The notes beneath the pieces are model-generated. The model saw only the letters and a program-made list of their open reading frames with translations, did no database searches and was not told the DNA's origin. This document shows, one piece after another, positions 6,884 through 14,882 of a stretch of 42,269 nt of DNA. Origin of the DNA: a virus. Made by a program: the position numbers and the translations under genes. Position 1 is the first letter of the stretch; each line of letters starts with the position of its first letter. The stretch lies in IMG/VR virus record IMGVR_UViG_3300008448_010914, positions 1 through 42,269 of that record; one strand, given 5' to 3'.

Positions 6884-7714
6884 TTAGGCGGCAACTCTAC
6901 GGACGGCACGTGTGACACGCCCTCCATATGGGCTATTTGCACTATTTTTATATGCAATACCCATGCGTGAGTCGTAAAAATCCTGAGTGTGTGCCAAATA
7001 GGGAGCAACTTCCGTGCTAGTCCACCACACGCCATCAGTGGCTTGAGCAGCACCTCCTTGAAAAATTGCGGCGGAGGTTACAGATGGGTTGGTAGCAGGG
7101 CCTGAGTTATTCGGAGCAAATGTATAATTAGTGTTTATGGGTTGCGGCGATACAGCATAAGGTGTAGCTCCAAAATATGAGTCAGAAGGTTGATAAGGAT
7201 TATTTTGTTGGTTGGTAGGTTTACAATAATAATATATTATACCTGCTTCATGTCTTGCTGGCAAATACCAATCATCATAACCCCCTGTATTGAGGTTATA
7301 AGGTTTAGGAGCAGCTGCATATGCGGGTAAATAAGTGTAGTAACTAACTAATAAATACGTGTTGTATGGCCCATCGATTAATGATGTCGCTCCAGAATTA
7401 CCTCCGTAATTAGCATTGAAACCATAACCCAACCATCTACCAACAGCATTATCAGCAAGAATTAAATAATGAGATACAGTTCCATTTCCGTTAACACTAA
7501 TTTTACCAGCGTAATAACCACCCCCAAATGCTTGACCAATAGTTGTTGGAGGTCCTGTTTTACCGTAAAAACTACTAAGGGATATTGCACCTGAAGCAAT
7601 TCCAGCGAGTGCTCTTACGGCTGTTGTATTCAACGCTATCGTGGCTGTTCCGGAATTTCCCAACTCAACATTAATGTTGTTCATCGAGATTTGACCTGAA
7701 GCTTGAAGAGTCAT
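6884..7714 (-). CDS. Receptor-binding tail fibre with C-type-lectin-like (DUF1566/Lcl) C-terminus (276 aa)
   Basis: The first 50 residues (ISMNNINVELG ... GAISLSSFYGK) match the short attachment module found at the start of many phage tail proteins. The last 120 residues carry DDWYLPARHEA, WWTSTEV, FYDSRMG and GRVTRAVRRV, the pattern of the Lcl C-terminal/DUF1566 lectin-like domain. Together these indicate an adhesin that attaches to the virion by its N-terminus and binds the host surface by its C-terminus. The middle is Tyr/Asn/Gly-rich. A late promoter drives it through the gene at 7727. Such C-termini are hypervariable in some phages. Confidence 0.75.
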   Translation of the reverse strand: MTLQASGQISMNNINVELGNSGTATIALNTTAVRALAGIASGAISLSSFYGKTGPPTTIGQAFGGGYYAGKISVNGNGTVSHYLILADNAVGRWLGYGFNANYGGNSGATSLIDGPYNTYLLVSYYTYLPAYAAAPKPYNLNTGGYDDWYLPARHEAGIIYYYCKPTNQQNNPYQPSDSYFGATPYAVSPQPINTNYTFAPNNSGPATNPSVTSAAIFQGGAAQATDGVWWTSTEVAPYLAHTQDFYDSRMGIAYKNSANSPYGGRVTRAVRRVAA

Positions 7715-7726
7715 TTAAGTGATCCT

Positions 7727-8083
7727 TTATTTTGTTTCTTCTACTCTTGTAAGTAGGTGATTCACTGATCTCTGTACAAGATCTGCAAATACCGGACCTT
7801 GAAGTTTATGATTGCTAATGTTATTTGGGTTGGATTTAATGGTGAATTCAAATTTAAATTTGTCACCTACCAAATTAATTGTTTGCATATTTAACATAAT
7901 TGTAACCCCATCAAACTCTTCTTCTAAAAATTCAAAACCTAGTAAGTTGTTATCTGATGGTGAAAGAATAGCCTTATAAAACTCAACGGGATCCTTCCAC
8001 GCATATAGTGGGTTAAGTGTCACATCATATTCAGGGGTAAAATCAAAAGAATTATCATTTAGTGTATAATTATCGTCAACCAT
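7727..8083 (-). CDS. Late protein preceding the fibre gene (118 aa)
   Basis: No family is recognised. The 118-residue product is acidic with alternating hydrophobic strands, no signal peptide and no membrane segment. It starts 22 bp after a perfect T4-type late promoter and is followed 12 bp later by the receptor-binding fibre gene, so it is probably virion-related or an assembly factor; this rests on position alone. Confidence 0.55.
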   Translation of the reverse strand: MVDDNYTLNDNSFDFTPEYDVTLNPLYAWKDPVEFYKAILSPSDNNLLGFEFLEEEFDGVTIMLNMQTINLVGDKFKFEFTIKSNPNNISNHKLQGPVFADLVQRSVNHLLTRVEETK

Positions 8084-8104
8084 TTTTTTTTCCTTTACAT
8101 AATA

Positions 8105-8112
8105 TATTTATA
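8105..8112 (-). promoter_or_regulatory. T4-type late promoter for the fibre module
   Basis: On the - strand the sequence is a perfect TATAAATA, 22 bp before the ATG at 8083 and overlapping the stop codon of phoH. It separates the early/middle phoH group from the late fibre group. Confidence 0.65.
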
Positions 8113-8863
8113 CAGTATCCTCATACCATAATTTAGCTAAAATATAATCTTTAACTAATGAACTGCGAACAATATCATCAGGAGTAAACTCAATTCTAGT
8201 AAAAGCAGACATATGATATGCAATATCAAAGAATTTTAAGATACCACTCATATCGTTTTTCTTCTTATTTAAATCTGTTTGGCGGTAGTCACCACACCAT
8301 AAGATCTTTGATCTGTAACCTACTCGAGTCATCACAGTATCAATCTCTTCAAATGTTAAGTTCTGCATCTCATCTACTATAATAATGGCATCATCGAATG
8401 ACATTCCTCTAATGAAAGATGTAGAAATAAACTCAATGAACCCTTGCTCTTCAAGTCTATCCCAAGCATCCTTACGATCAAATAGAGTCTCACATATCTG
8501 TCTATAAGGTTGTTGATAGATTTCCATCTTCTCATGAACATCACCTGGAAGATGTCCAACCTCTCTAGATTGAACAGCAGAACGAACAACAATAATCTTT
8601 CTAAAAGGATTACTCTTATCCATCACTTCTTCTAATGCTTTGTACAAAGCACAGAATGTTTTACCTGTTCCAGCTACTCCGTGTAATGCTACGAAGTAGT
8701 CTCCTCTTTTATATGCATCGAAGAATAACTTTTGATTGTCTGTTAAAGGATCAAAAGTCTTAAGATCATCGATTCTGAGTTTAAGCGAATTGTTCACAAC
8801 TCTGAGTCGTTCTGTATTCGCTGATTCTGCCTCTGTTGATTTCAATGCTGCTTTTCTTGCCAC
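8108..8863 (-). CDS. phoH: PhoH-like P-loop ATPase (251 aa)
   Basis: Walker A (GVAGTGKTF), Walker B (AIIIVDEMQN) and a DPLTDNQKLFFDAYKRG lead-in identify a PhoH-family ATPase, related to the helicase/RNase fold and very common in aquatic T4-like phages. Its role in phages is unsettled; nucleic-acid remodelling or RNA turnover is suggested. There is no ATG near the start of the frame. I choose GTG at 8863, five bases after AAGGA; a TTG at 8878 is the alternative. The late promoter of the fibre module overlaps its stop codon. Confidence 0.85.
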   Translation of the reverse strand: MARKAALKSTEAESANTERLRVVNNSLKLRIDDLKTFDPLTDNQKLFFDAYKRGDYFVALHGVAGTGKTFCALYKALEEVMDKSNPFRKIIVVRSAVQSREVGHLPGDVHEKMEIYQQPYRQICETLFDRKDAWDRLEEQGFIEFISTSFIRGMSFDDAIIIVDEMQNLTFEEIDTVMTRVGYRSKILWCGDYRQTDLNKKKNDMSGILKFFDIAYHMSAFTRIEFTPDDIVRSSLVKDYILAKLWYEDTV

Positions 8864-8881
8864 AGGCTTCCTTAACAAGTT

Positions 8882-9112
8882 TCAAAATGTGTTGATAGAG
8901 TTTCTCCTACCACTACCTGCTTTGACTTTACGAAGCAAATCTCTAAAGCCATCATCCGGCTTTTTACCAGTAGGACTATAGACCAGGGAGGGAGCACCCA
9001 TTATTGACTCAAGATCTGGATTGTCTGATAAGTAACCGTCTTTTGCTCCCATAGACATAAACTTATCAAACACTTCACCAGTTTTGATATTGCGAAAACT
9101 GTAAGTAGGCAA
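8882..9112 (-). CDS. Conserved-type small phage protein, FmdB-like N-terminus (76 aa)
   Basis: The start MPTYSFRNIKTGEVFDKFMS resembles the beta-hairpin of FmdB-type regulators (MPTYEF...), but the zinc-binding Cys pairs are absent. The C-terminus is basic (GFRDLLRKVKAGSGRRN). From memory, similar short proteins occur beside phoH in T4-like phages. The gene sits between the Lys/Pro-rich protein and phoH, with tight spacing on both sides. Function unknown. Confidence 0.6.
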   Translation of the reverse strand: MPTYSFRNIKTGEVFDKFMSMGAKDGYLSDNPDLESIMGAPSLVYSPTGKKPDDGFRDLLRKVKAGSGRRNSINTF

Positions 9113-9469
9113 TTACTTTGCCTTTACTGTTCTTACTGCTGGCTTTGCGGATGGCTTAGAGGTACCTTCAGCAGGTACATTACCAGGGAAAGGCCATCCA
9201 GTTTCTTTCTTTACTGGTTCTTTCTTAGCACGAGGCTTGCGAGGAGCTTTAGGTTTAGCTTCTACAATCGCTTCTTCAACCTTTACTGCAACTGCTTGAA
9301 CTTCAGGAGCTGGTTCTGCTACAACTGTAACAGTCTCGACCTTTAGTTCAGGAGCAGGTGGAGTGCTCAATGTTTTAGCCATATTGTCAAATGCTTTCGC
9401 ACCAGCATCAGCAGGTGCTGAGGATGTTGCTACTGGCTCCATACCTAATAGTTTTTTCAACCATTTCAT
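9113..9469 (-). CDS. Ala/Pro/Lys-rich low-complexity protein (118 aa)
   Basis: After a short amphipathic start (MKWLKKLLGME) the protein is a low-complexity run of Ala, Pro, Val, Glu and Lys, with a basic AT-hook-like PRKPRAKKEP near residue 78 and a PAVRTVKAK tail. It is probably disordered; the basic part could touch nucleic acid. A strong ribosome site (AGGAGA) precedes the ATG. No family is recognised. Confidence 0.6.
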   Translation of the reverse strand: MKWLKKLLGMEPVATSSAPADAGAKAFDNMAKTLSTPPAPELKVETVTVVAEPAPEVQAVAVKVEEAIVEAKPKAPRKPRAKKEPVKKETGWPFPGNVPAEGTSKPSAKPAVRTVKAK

Positions 9470-9480
9470 ATCATTCTCCT

Positions 9481-9654
9481 TTATCGATAATCATCGTATT
9501 CTAAATTTTTAAGATCTTGAAGACTTTTTTTCTTCAATGCATTATCTATATCGCGATACATCTTGCGATCTTGAAAGCTCTGCTTGAGCTTATAAACGTG
9601 ATGACTATCAAGTTCGTCATCTTTCTTTTTACGTTTATCCTGTTGCTTATTCAT
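9481..9654 (-). CDS. Small highly charged protein (57 aa)
   Basis: ATG 9654 to TAA 9481 encodes a 57-residue, very Lys/Asp/Arg-rich helical protein starting MNKQQDKRKKKDDELDSHHV and ending in EYDDYR. It exactly fills the gap between its neighbours (6 and 11 bases). No family is recognised; charge pattern and fit to the operon are the only support. Confidence 0.55.
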   Translation of the reverse strand: MNKQQDKRKKKDDELDSHHVYKLKQSFQDRKMYRDIDNALKKKSLQDLKNLEYDDYR

Positions 9655-9660
9655 TTGGGG

Positions 9661-10086
9661 TTATTTCTCCTGTGAAATAAGTCCTGGAAATGCAGTATTG
9701 ACTAGCTTGGCAGTAATACCTTTGTAAGGAATCTTTTTATCTTTAGCAGCAAGCATCAGCTTAGCATCTTCTTTGTCAATGCTTTCAATAAAACTAATAA
9801 ACAATTGCTCTCTACGAAGTGATGTAAGGTTATCGTTACCACCTTCTAAGAACAAATACAATCTTCTAGCCTCTTGATATAACATAGCTTGAGTATCATC
9901 ATAAGGACTAGGATTGTAAGGAGGATGACCTTCGGGTAACTTCCACTTAACAGTAGGATCCAAAGCACACTTTAAGATTTGTTGAAGGACAGGAGTGTTA
10001 AGCTCTTGAAGCTTTCTTACCTTCTCATCTGTAGTCTTTTGTTCAGATACAATCTTTAAGATCTCTGATATGCCAAGTTTTCTCAT
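9661..10086 (-). CDS. DUF6433-like conserved T4-like phage protein (141 aa)
   Basis: The signature KWKLPEGHPPYNPSPYDD, then LYLFLEGGN, RREQLFI and LMLAAKDKKIPYKGITA, matches from memory the DUF6433 family found across aquatic T4-like phages. The protein is mostly helical and cytoplasmic. Its function is unknown; in related genomes it sits near replication genes, as here beside the Rnh-like nuclease. Confidence 0.7.
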   Translation of the reverse strand: MRKLGISEILKIVSEQKTTDEKVRKLQELNTPVLQQILKCALDPTVKWKLPEGHPPYNPSPYDDTQAMLYQEARRLYLFLEGGNDNLTSLRREQLFISFIESIDKEDAKLMLAAKDKKIPYKGITAKLVNTAFPGLISQEK

Positions 10087-10087
10087 A

Positions 10088-10225
10088 TTATTTTTTATTA
10101 ATTAAAGGACATTTAACAACGTGGTACACACATCCATTTTCATCAGCACACAAGCTAGGATCTTTTTTGCTATCAACCAACACAGCTTTGAATTTACACC
10201 AAACACATTTCATTTTTTGCTTCAT
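10088..10225 (-). CDS. Cys-rich microprotein, putative zinc binder (45 aa)
   Basis: ATG 10225 to TAA 10088 encodes 45 residues with CVWC near position 7-10, then Cys at about 26, 32 and 39 and a His at 35. The spacing suggests one zinc site. It fills the gap between the DUF6433-like gene (1 base) and the Rnh-like gene (2 bases), which strongly supports it as a real gene. Function unknown. Confidence 0.6.
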   Translation of the reverse strand: MKQKMKCVWCKFKAVLVDSKKDPSLCADENGCVYHVVKCPLINKK

Positions 10226-10227
10226 AA

Positions 10228-11088
10228 TTAAAAATCGTTGATACTCTCTATTAATGTTTTGAGCTTGTGCTTAACAAAATAATTAAATAACTTATCTCTA
10301 GGCTTATCCTGTTGAGAGTTATACTGTTCTATTACTGCTTCGGAAATTGTCTTGGGAGTAAATGTAAGATCAATGAGAGAATTGTTTCTCATAAAATTAG
10401 CTCGGATCTCTGGATCATATGTGGAAGGATCAACTGCAAGGAGCTCAGCCATCTTCTTTGCGGTAAGTGGCTTTTGTCTAATGCCTTCGATGAGGCAGTT
10501 GTCAGGCGACAAAACGTTTGGAATACCATCCCCACGATCGCCTTTAAGGACTAACTCTTTCAAGAACTGTGCAGGATCTTTGCAAGTGATGTTCTTTTTG
10601 TGAATAGGATCATACTGGCTAACATTTACATACGACTGCAACTGAACAAAGTCCTTATCGCCAGACAAAATAAGAATCTTTTCAGCTGATGAACTATTTA
10701 GCGGTACACCAAATTCTGCAACAAGGCTACCAATCACATCATCTGCCTCAGCTCCATCAACCTGAATGATAGGATAAGGAAAGTAATCTTTCAGATCTTG
10801 TTTGATTGTATTAAGGGTGTTGAATAGATTTGTCCAATCGATCTCAGACTTCTCTCTATCCTTCTTACGGTTACCTTTGTAAGCTGGAAACTGTTCACGT
10901 CTCCAATACTTCTTATCATCACAAGCAATGACAAGCTGACCATAACTTTTATATTTGGTCTTTAGGTTACGGATAGAGTTAAGAACCATGTGGCGAACAA
11001 GGTTCTCTTCAATCTCTACATTGGTATGATTACCAAGTTGCTGAAGAACATTGGAAATCATTATTTGGTTTAGGTCTAGTATAATCAT
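10228..11088 (-). CDS. rnh: T4 Rnh-like 5'-3' exonuclease / RNase H, FEN family (286 aa)
   Basis: The PIN/FEN signature is complete: IILDLNQ at the start (first Asp), GAEADDVIGSLVAEF and LSGDKDFVQLQ in the middle (metal-binding Asp clusters), then GDRGDGIPNVLSPDN (helix-hairpin-helix and last Asp pair). In T4 this enzyme removes RNA primers from lagging-strand fragments. I start at the ATG 11088, which begins the conserved core; a TTG 24 bases upstream would only add residues overlapping nothing useful. Length fits the T4 protein (about 305). Confidence 0.88.
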   Translation of the reverse strand: MIILDLNQIMISNVLQQLGNHTNVEIEENLVRHMVLNSIRNLKTKYKSYGQLVIACDDKKYWRREQFPAYKGNRKKDREKSEIDWTNLFNTLNTIKQDLKDYFPYPIIQVDGAEADDVIGSLVAEFGVPLNSSSAEKILILSGDKDFVQLQSYVNVSQYDPIHKKNITCKDPAQFLKELVLKGDRGDGIPNVLSPDNCLIEGIRQKPLTAKKMAELLAVDPSTYDPEIRANFMRNNSLIDLTFTPKTISEAVIEQYNSQQDKPRDKLFNYFVKHKLKTLIESINDF

Positions 11089-11104
11089 AACATATTGTAG
11101 CACA

Positions 11105-11392
11105 CTACACAATTTTAATCAACTGATCAGTAACGTCCTGTAGTTCATGTTTAATGTTCATTGTACGGAATACACCACTCTTAATAGCTTCTAACACCAT
11201 CCCAATGTCTTTCTCATCCTGGATGTAAAAGTTAAACGATCCTAGATGGTTTAGAAGGTCTGGTACAACTTCATCAAGAGCTGTCTCCACTGCTTCTCTT
11301 TGGTTCTCATCTATTTTAGATATAACTTCTTCTAGAGACTGAGGAGCAGTCTCTAGTTTATCTTTAGGAAAGAAAAGGACTTTATTGCTCAT
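11105..11392 (-). CDS. Unknown acidic phage protein (95 aa)
   Basis: No family is recognised. It is an acidic helical protein (SLEEVISKIDENQREAVETA) with no membrane segment. Its ATG overlaps the stop of the phosphoheptose isomerase gene, so it is co-translated with the end of the sugar operon, while the Rnh-like gene follows 16 bases later. It may belong functionally to either neighbour. Confidence 0.6.
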   Translation of the reverse strand: MSNKVLFFPKDKLETAPQSLEEVISKIDENQREAVETALDEVVPDLLNHLGSFNFYIQDEKDIGMVLEAIKSGVFRTMNIKHELQDVTDQLIKIV

Positions 11393-11991
11393 AACTTCAA
11401 TTCATGTTTATCGTCTCTAGCAAGGAAATGCTTAGTACGAATAGATTGAGCAATAGAATGCATGAGGATCTGATGACAATCCTCAACAATACCGTAGTTA
11501 TGTGAGGGAACGTATACAACATAATCAGCCATCTCATAGTCCATTACATAACCACCATCAAACCCAACAAACGCCATTGTCTCCAAACCCTTTTGACTAG
11601 CAGTACGGAGACCTTTAACAATGTTCTTGGAGTTACCACTAGCAGAGATAGCAATTGCTAATCCACGATTGTTGGGGAATGCTTCAATCTGTTTAGAGAA
11701 GATTTCATCATAACTGTAATCGTTTGCAATGGCTGTAATCAAAGCCATGTTAGAAGCTAAGCTGATAATGTTTGAATGCAAAGGAGTATCGTGCCTTACT
11801 CCTTTAGTATGGTCACACGAGAAGTGTTCGGACAAGGCAGCTGAACCTCCATTACCGAACACATAGATTGGTGCCTGCTCTTTGGCATACATTTCAATTA
11901 CTCGATGAGCTTGACTGATACTAGCTCTATCAATCTTACTCAATGCTTCTGTTACACCTGATGCATACACATCAAAGAAAGCCGAACTCAT
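11389..11991 (-). CDS. gmhA: SIS-domain phosphoheptose isomerase (200 aa)
   Basis: FGNGGSAALSEHFSCDHTKG is the sugar-phosphate-binding signature of GmhA, and SASGNSKNIVKGL and NYGIVEDCHQ supply the second loop and the active-site His/Glu region. GmhA converts sedoheptulose 7-phosphate to D-glycero-D-manno-heptose 7-phosphate, the first step to activated heptoses. Length is that of GmhA (about 190-200). It overlaps the kinase gene by four bases. Because the kinase is next to it, a heptose rather than another ketose is the likely product, though substrate specificity is inferred. Confidence 0.82.
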   Translation of the reverse strand: MSSAFFDVYASGVTEALSKIDRASISQAHRVIEMYAKEQAPIYVFGNGGSAALSEHFSCDHTKGVRHDTPLHSNIISLASNMALITAIANDYSYDEIFSKQIEAFPNNRGLAIAISASGNSKNIVKGLRTASQKGLETMAFVGFDGGYVMDYEMADYVVYVPSHNYGIVEDCHQILMHSIAQSIRTKHFLARDDKHELKL

Positions 11992-12962
11992 TTATTCATC
12001 TCCACAACACTACCTTGATTGGTAAAATTAAAATCAAATATATCATAGTTACTTAGGGCTTTGATAACCCTAGCATGGCTCTTAGGAGGAACATACATTA
12101 ACAAGTAACCTCCACCACCAGCACCCAAAATCTTACCACCCAAAGCACCTGCTTTCATTGCACTACTATACATTTCATCTATTGTAGGGTTAGAAATGTT
12201 ATCAGACAACCTCTTTTTGATATCCCATGATTCACCCAACAGCGAACCAAAGTCGTCTAGTTGTCCTTTGAGGAGGAACTTAAACGCGTCCTCCGCCATA
12301 GCAACCATATTAGCAGTATTATCCACGTTAACCACATTTTTAAGTCCCTTCACTTGCTTTTCTAAAACAGATGAGGCTTGTCTCGTGATCCCTGTATTAA
12401 AACAAATAAGATTATCATTCAAACGAGAGGCTGCGTCTGTTGTTATATTGACTGGAATAACAGCCACATCGTCACCTTCAAACGTAATAGCATTGAATCC
12501 ACCGAATGCTGCTGCGTATTGATCTTGTTTACCAATTGGTTGCTTGCACTTATCTATCTCGATGTGGCAAGCTAGCTCAGCTAGTTCATAATTGTTGTAT
12601 TGAGTTCTGGACATCTCAAGGATTGCCTTTAACAAACCAACAGTGAAGGTAGAAGACGATCCTAGTCCTGTTCCTTTTGTAGGGATGTCAGAGAATGAAG
12701 CAATCTCTATGTGATTGTTAATACCGTAGTATTGCAATACTTCTCTTACACGATCATGCTTAAGCTGAGATGAATAATCAACAATTTCAATCTCCGAGTA
12801 CATAACTTTTGTATGTGGTGTACGTGTTCCATTAGCAGCAATGTAGATTGGTCTATCAATAGTTGTTGATATAACCAATCCTCGATTGTTCTTATAAAAC
12901 TGAGGAATGTCACTTCCTCCTCCAAAGAAGCTAACCCTCAGAGGTGTCTTTGTAATAATCAT
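11988..12962 (-). CDS. hddA: GHMP kinase, D-glycero-D-manno-heptose 7-phosphate kinase type (324 aa)
   Basis: GHMP kinase motifs are present: TPLRVSFFGGGSDIP near the start, the ATP-binding GTGLGSSSTFTVG near residue 95-107, and GGKILGAGGGGYLLMYV near 273-289. The overall pattern matches the HddA family (dehydrogenase/kinase group of sugar kinases), which puts a phosphate on C1 of heptose 7-phosphate. Length 324 is close to HddA (about 340). Coupled by overlap to the isomerase and the glycosyltransferase. Confidence 0.8.
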   Translation of the reverse strand: MIITKTPLRVSFFGGGSDIPQFYKNNRGLVISTTIDRPIYIAANGTRTPHTKVMYSEIEIVDYSSQLKHDRVREVLQYYGINNHIEIASFSDIPTKGTGLGSSSTFTVGLLKAILEMSRTQYNNYELAELACHIEIDKCKQPIGKQDQYAAAFGGFNAITFEGDDVAVIPVNITTDAASRLNDNLICFNTGITRQASSVLEKQVKGLKNVVNVDNTANMVAMAEDAFKFLLKGQLDDFGSLLGESWDIKKRLSDNISNPTIDEMYSSAMKAGALGGKILGAGGGGYLLMYVPPKSHARVIKALSNYDIFDFNFTNQGSVVEMNK

Positions 12963-13954
12963 TTTACTTTATAGTGAAACATCGGACCATCATCTTTAGG
13001 AGGCTTGCGATTCTCTTCAGGATAACGAGCTTTCAACGAGTTTAACACATCTTCCCATTGACCAGAGATCTTACTCCAGTTGTATCTGCTATCAGCATAC
13101 ATCTTAACAAACTTTAAGTAGTTCTGCATATCATCGTTGTTAACAACTTCAATGGCATGATCCAAAGCATGGTAGAACTTATTGACGTGCACTTGAGGAT
13201 CTTGATCCCATTGGTATTGGAATGTCAATCCACCAGCAGTATCAGACAAACCAGCTAGGTTAGGATGAACACACATCAGTCCAGCACTCATTGCCTCAAT
13301 AACGCTGCGACTGTTGCACTCAGACCAAATAGAAGGATAAGCAAGGATGTGGCTTTTCTGTAAATGACTACGTACAGTGTCATTATCAGCGAATCCATGA
13401 TAAGTGACTTTCGGATGGTTTTTAAGTTTTTCAAACAAGCTAGCATATCGCTTATCAGCTTCATCCCAACCGTAAATTGCAAAACTAGAAAAAACATCAA
13501 GGTGGATGTTGTCATACTTTTCACATAGCTTCTCAAAAACAGGATATAACAGTTCCAACCCACGTTGCGGGGTTGATGTATAGATCAACCGAATTTCTTC
13601 CTTAGACTTAGGAATAAGCGGGATAGGATCGATTGGAGTCTCGATCACAACACACTTATCATCTTGAGGAATACCTAACTTGGTGATGTACTGATTGTAT
13701 TGCCAATGGCCACAGAATACTAATTTGTGGAAACGGTCACGACTAGACTCATCCTTCAAGTGACTAGTTTCTGGATCTTCTGGTAAGTCGTGTAACCAGT
13801 AAACACGAATCTTATCTTCTTCGATCTTACGAACACGTGAGCAGATCACCTGAAAGTCATCAGCTAGTCCTTCCGGTAGACGTTCTGCCAGTCCACGCTT
13901 AACCATTTCAGTCCCACCTTTGGACTTAATCGAAATTTCATTCTCTTCAAACAT
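12959..13954 (-). CDS. Glycosyltransferase, GT4-like (331 aa)
   Basis: The C-terminal half has the GT-B fold signature: LIYTSTPQRGLELLYPVFEKL (donor domain start), HGFADNDTVRSHLQKSHILAYPS, and ECNSRSVIEAMSAGLMCV, the E-x7-E motif of GT4 retaining enzymes. The N-terminal part is short, with SKGGTEMVKRGLAERLP as acceptor-side loop. It probably transfers the sugar made by the neighbouring enzymes onto a phage or host target in the cytoplasm. It overlaps both neighbours in the operon. Confidence 0.8.
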   Translation of the reverse strand: MFEENEISIKSKGGTEMVKRGLAERLPEGLADDFQVICSRVRKIEEDKIRVYWLHDLPEDPETSHLKDESSRDRFHKLVFCGHWQYNQYITKLGIPQDDKCVVIETPIDPIPLIPKSKEEIRLIYTSTPQRGLELLYPVFEKLCEKYDNIHLDVFSSFAIYGWDEADKRYASLFEKLKNHPKVTYHGFADNDTVRSHLQKSHILAYPSIWSECNSRSVIEAMSAGLMCVHPNLAGLSDTAGGLTFQYQWDQDPQVHVNKFYHALDHAIEVVNNDDMQNYLKFVKMYADSRYNWSKISGQWEDVLNSLKARYPEENRKPPKDDGPMFHYKVK

Positions 13955-14882
13955 TTAACTTCCTTGCTTCAATAGCATCATTAATCATATCTTCAATCAG
14001 ATGGTGTTGGTATACGAATCCTGTATCTTCCCTGAACTTATCAGGATTAGCAACAAGATAAGCTGGATCGCCTTGACGCTTATCAACAAAGTCATACTGA
14101 CGATGTCCAGTTACATGATAGTACTTCTCAACCATCTCCAATACTGATGTACCAACTCCCAATCCTAGATTGTAAGGACGGTATCCTGGTTGTTTAATTG
14201 ATTCGTAAGCATGAATCATTGCACGGCAAATGTCAACAACGTGGACATAATCTCTAACACAGGTACCATCCGGTGTATCGTACAGTTCACCATAGATCTT
14301 GAAGTTGACTTTATCTTTATGAGCCTGGATCAGTCTGCTGATTATATGAGGAGTGTTATCTTGAATTCCAACATCCCCATAGCTTCCTGCTACATTGAAG
14401 AACCGAAAACACGTTATAGGCGTGTTAAACACGTTACAATACGCTTCAATCACCTGCTCACTCATCCACTTACTGAGTCCGTAGTTGTTAGGTGAGTCTT
14501 TGTGGAAGTCTTCTTTAATCGGAGTCTTATTGTAGTTAGGAGCATAGACAGCAGCGCTGCTTGCATAGACAACCCTAGGCATCTTATGACCTTGTCCTAA
14601 TTTTACTAACATCTTGGAAGTATTACCAACATTGTTGACAAAGTAACTCATTGGATCATAAGCACTAGGACCCAGAAGACTATTAGCTGCTAAGTGAAAG
14701 ATGCCATCTACTTCATGAGGAGTATATTGTGAGAAACATATGCTAAGGTCTTCATCAGCATATTCAGACTTTTTGCTGTAATCAGTGTCCATACCAATGA
14801 CATAGTATCCTTGTTCTCTTAACATCTTACAGAGAGCTGATCCAATGTAACCTCGATGACCAGTAACTAAAATCTTTTTCAT
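13947..14882 (-). CDS. NAD-dependent nucleotide-sugar epimerase, GalE-like (311 aa)
   Basis: An SDR enzyme with the Rossmann motif GHRGYIGS (residues 8-15), the ASSAAVY catalytic Ser strand, the YGLSK Tyr-x3-Lys pair, FRFFNVAG, and GTCVRDYVHVVDIC typical of UDP-glucose 4-epimerases. It interconverts C4 epimers of a UDP- or other nucleotide sugar. GalE proper is about 338 residues; 311 suggests a shortened C-terminus and possibly a different sugar. It is central in the sugar operon, overlapping both neighbours. Confidence 0.8.
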   Translation of the reverse strand: MKKILVTGHRGYIGSALCKMLREQGYYVIGMDTDYSKKSEYADEDLSICFSQYTPHEVDGIFHLAANSLLGPSAYDPMSYFVNNVGNTSKMLVKLGQGHKMPRVVYASSAAVYAPNYNKTPIKEDFHKDSPNNYGLSKWMSEQVIEAYCNVFNTPITCFRFFNVAGSYGDVGIQDNTPHIISRLIQAHKDKVNFKIYGELYDTPDGTCVRDYVHVVDICRAMIHAYESIKQPGYRPYNLGLGVGTSVLEMVEKYYHVTGHRQYDFVDKRQGDPAYLVANPDKFREDTGFVYQHHLIEDMINDAIEARKLNV

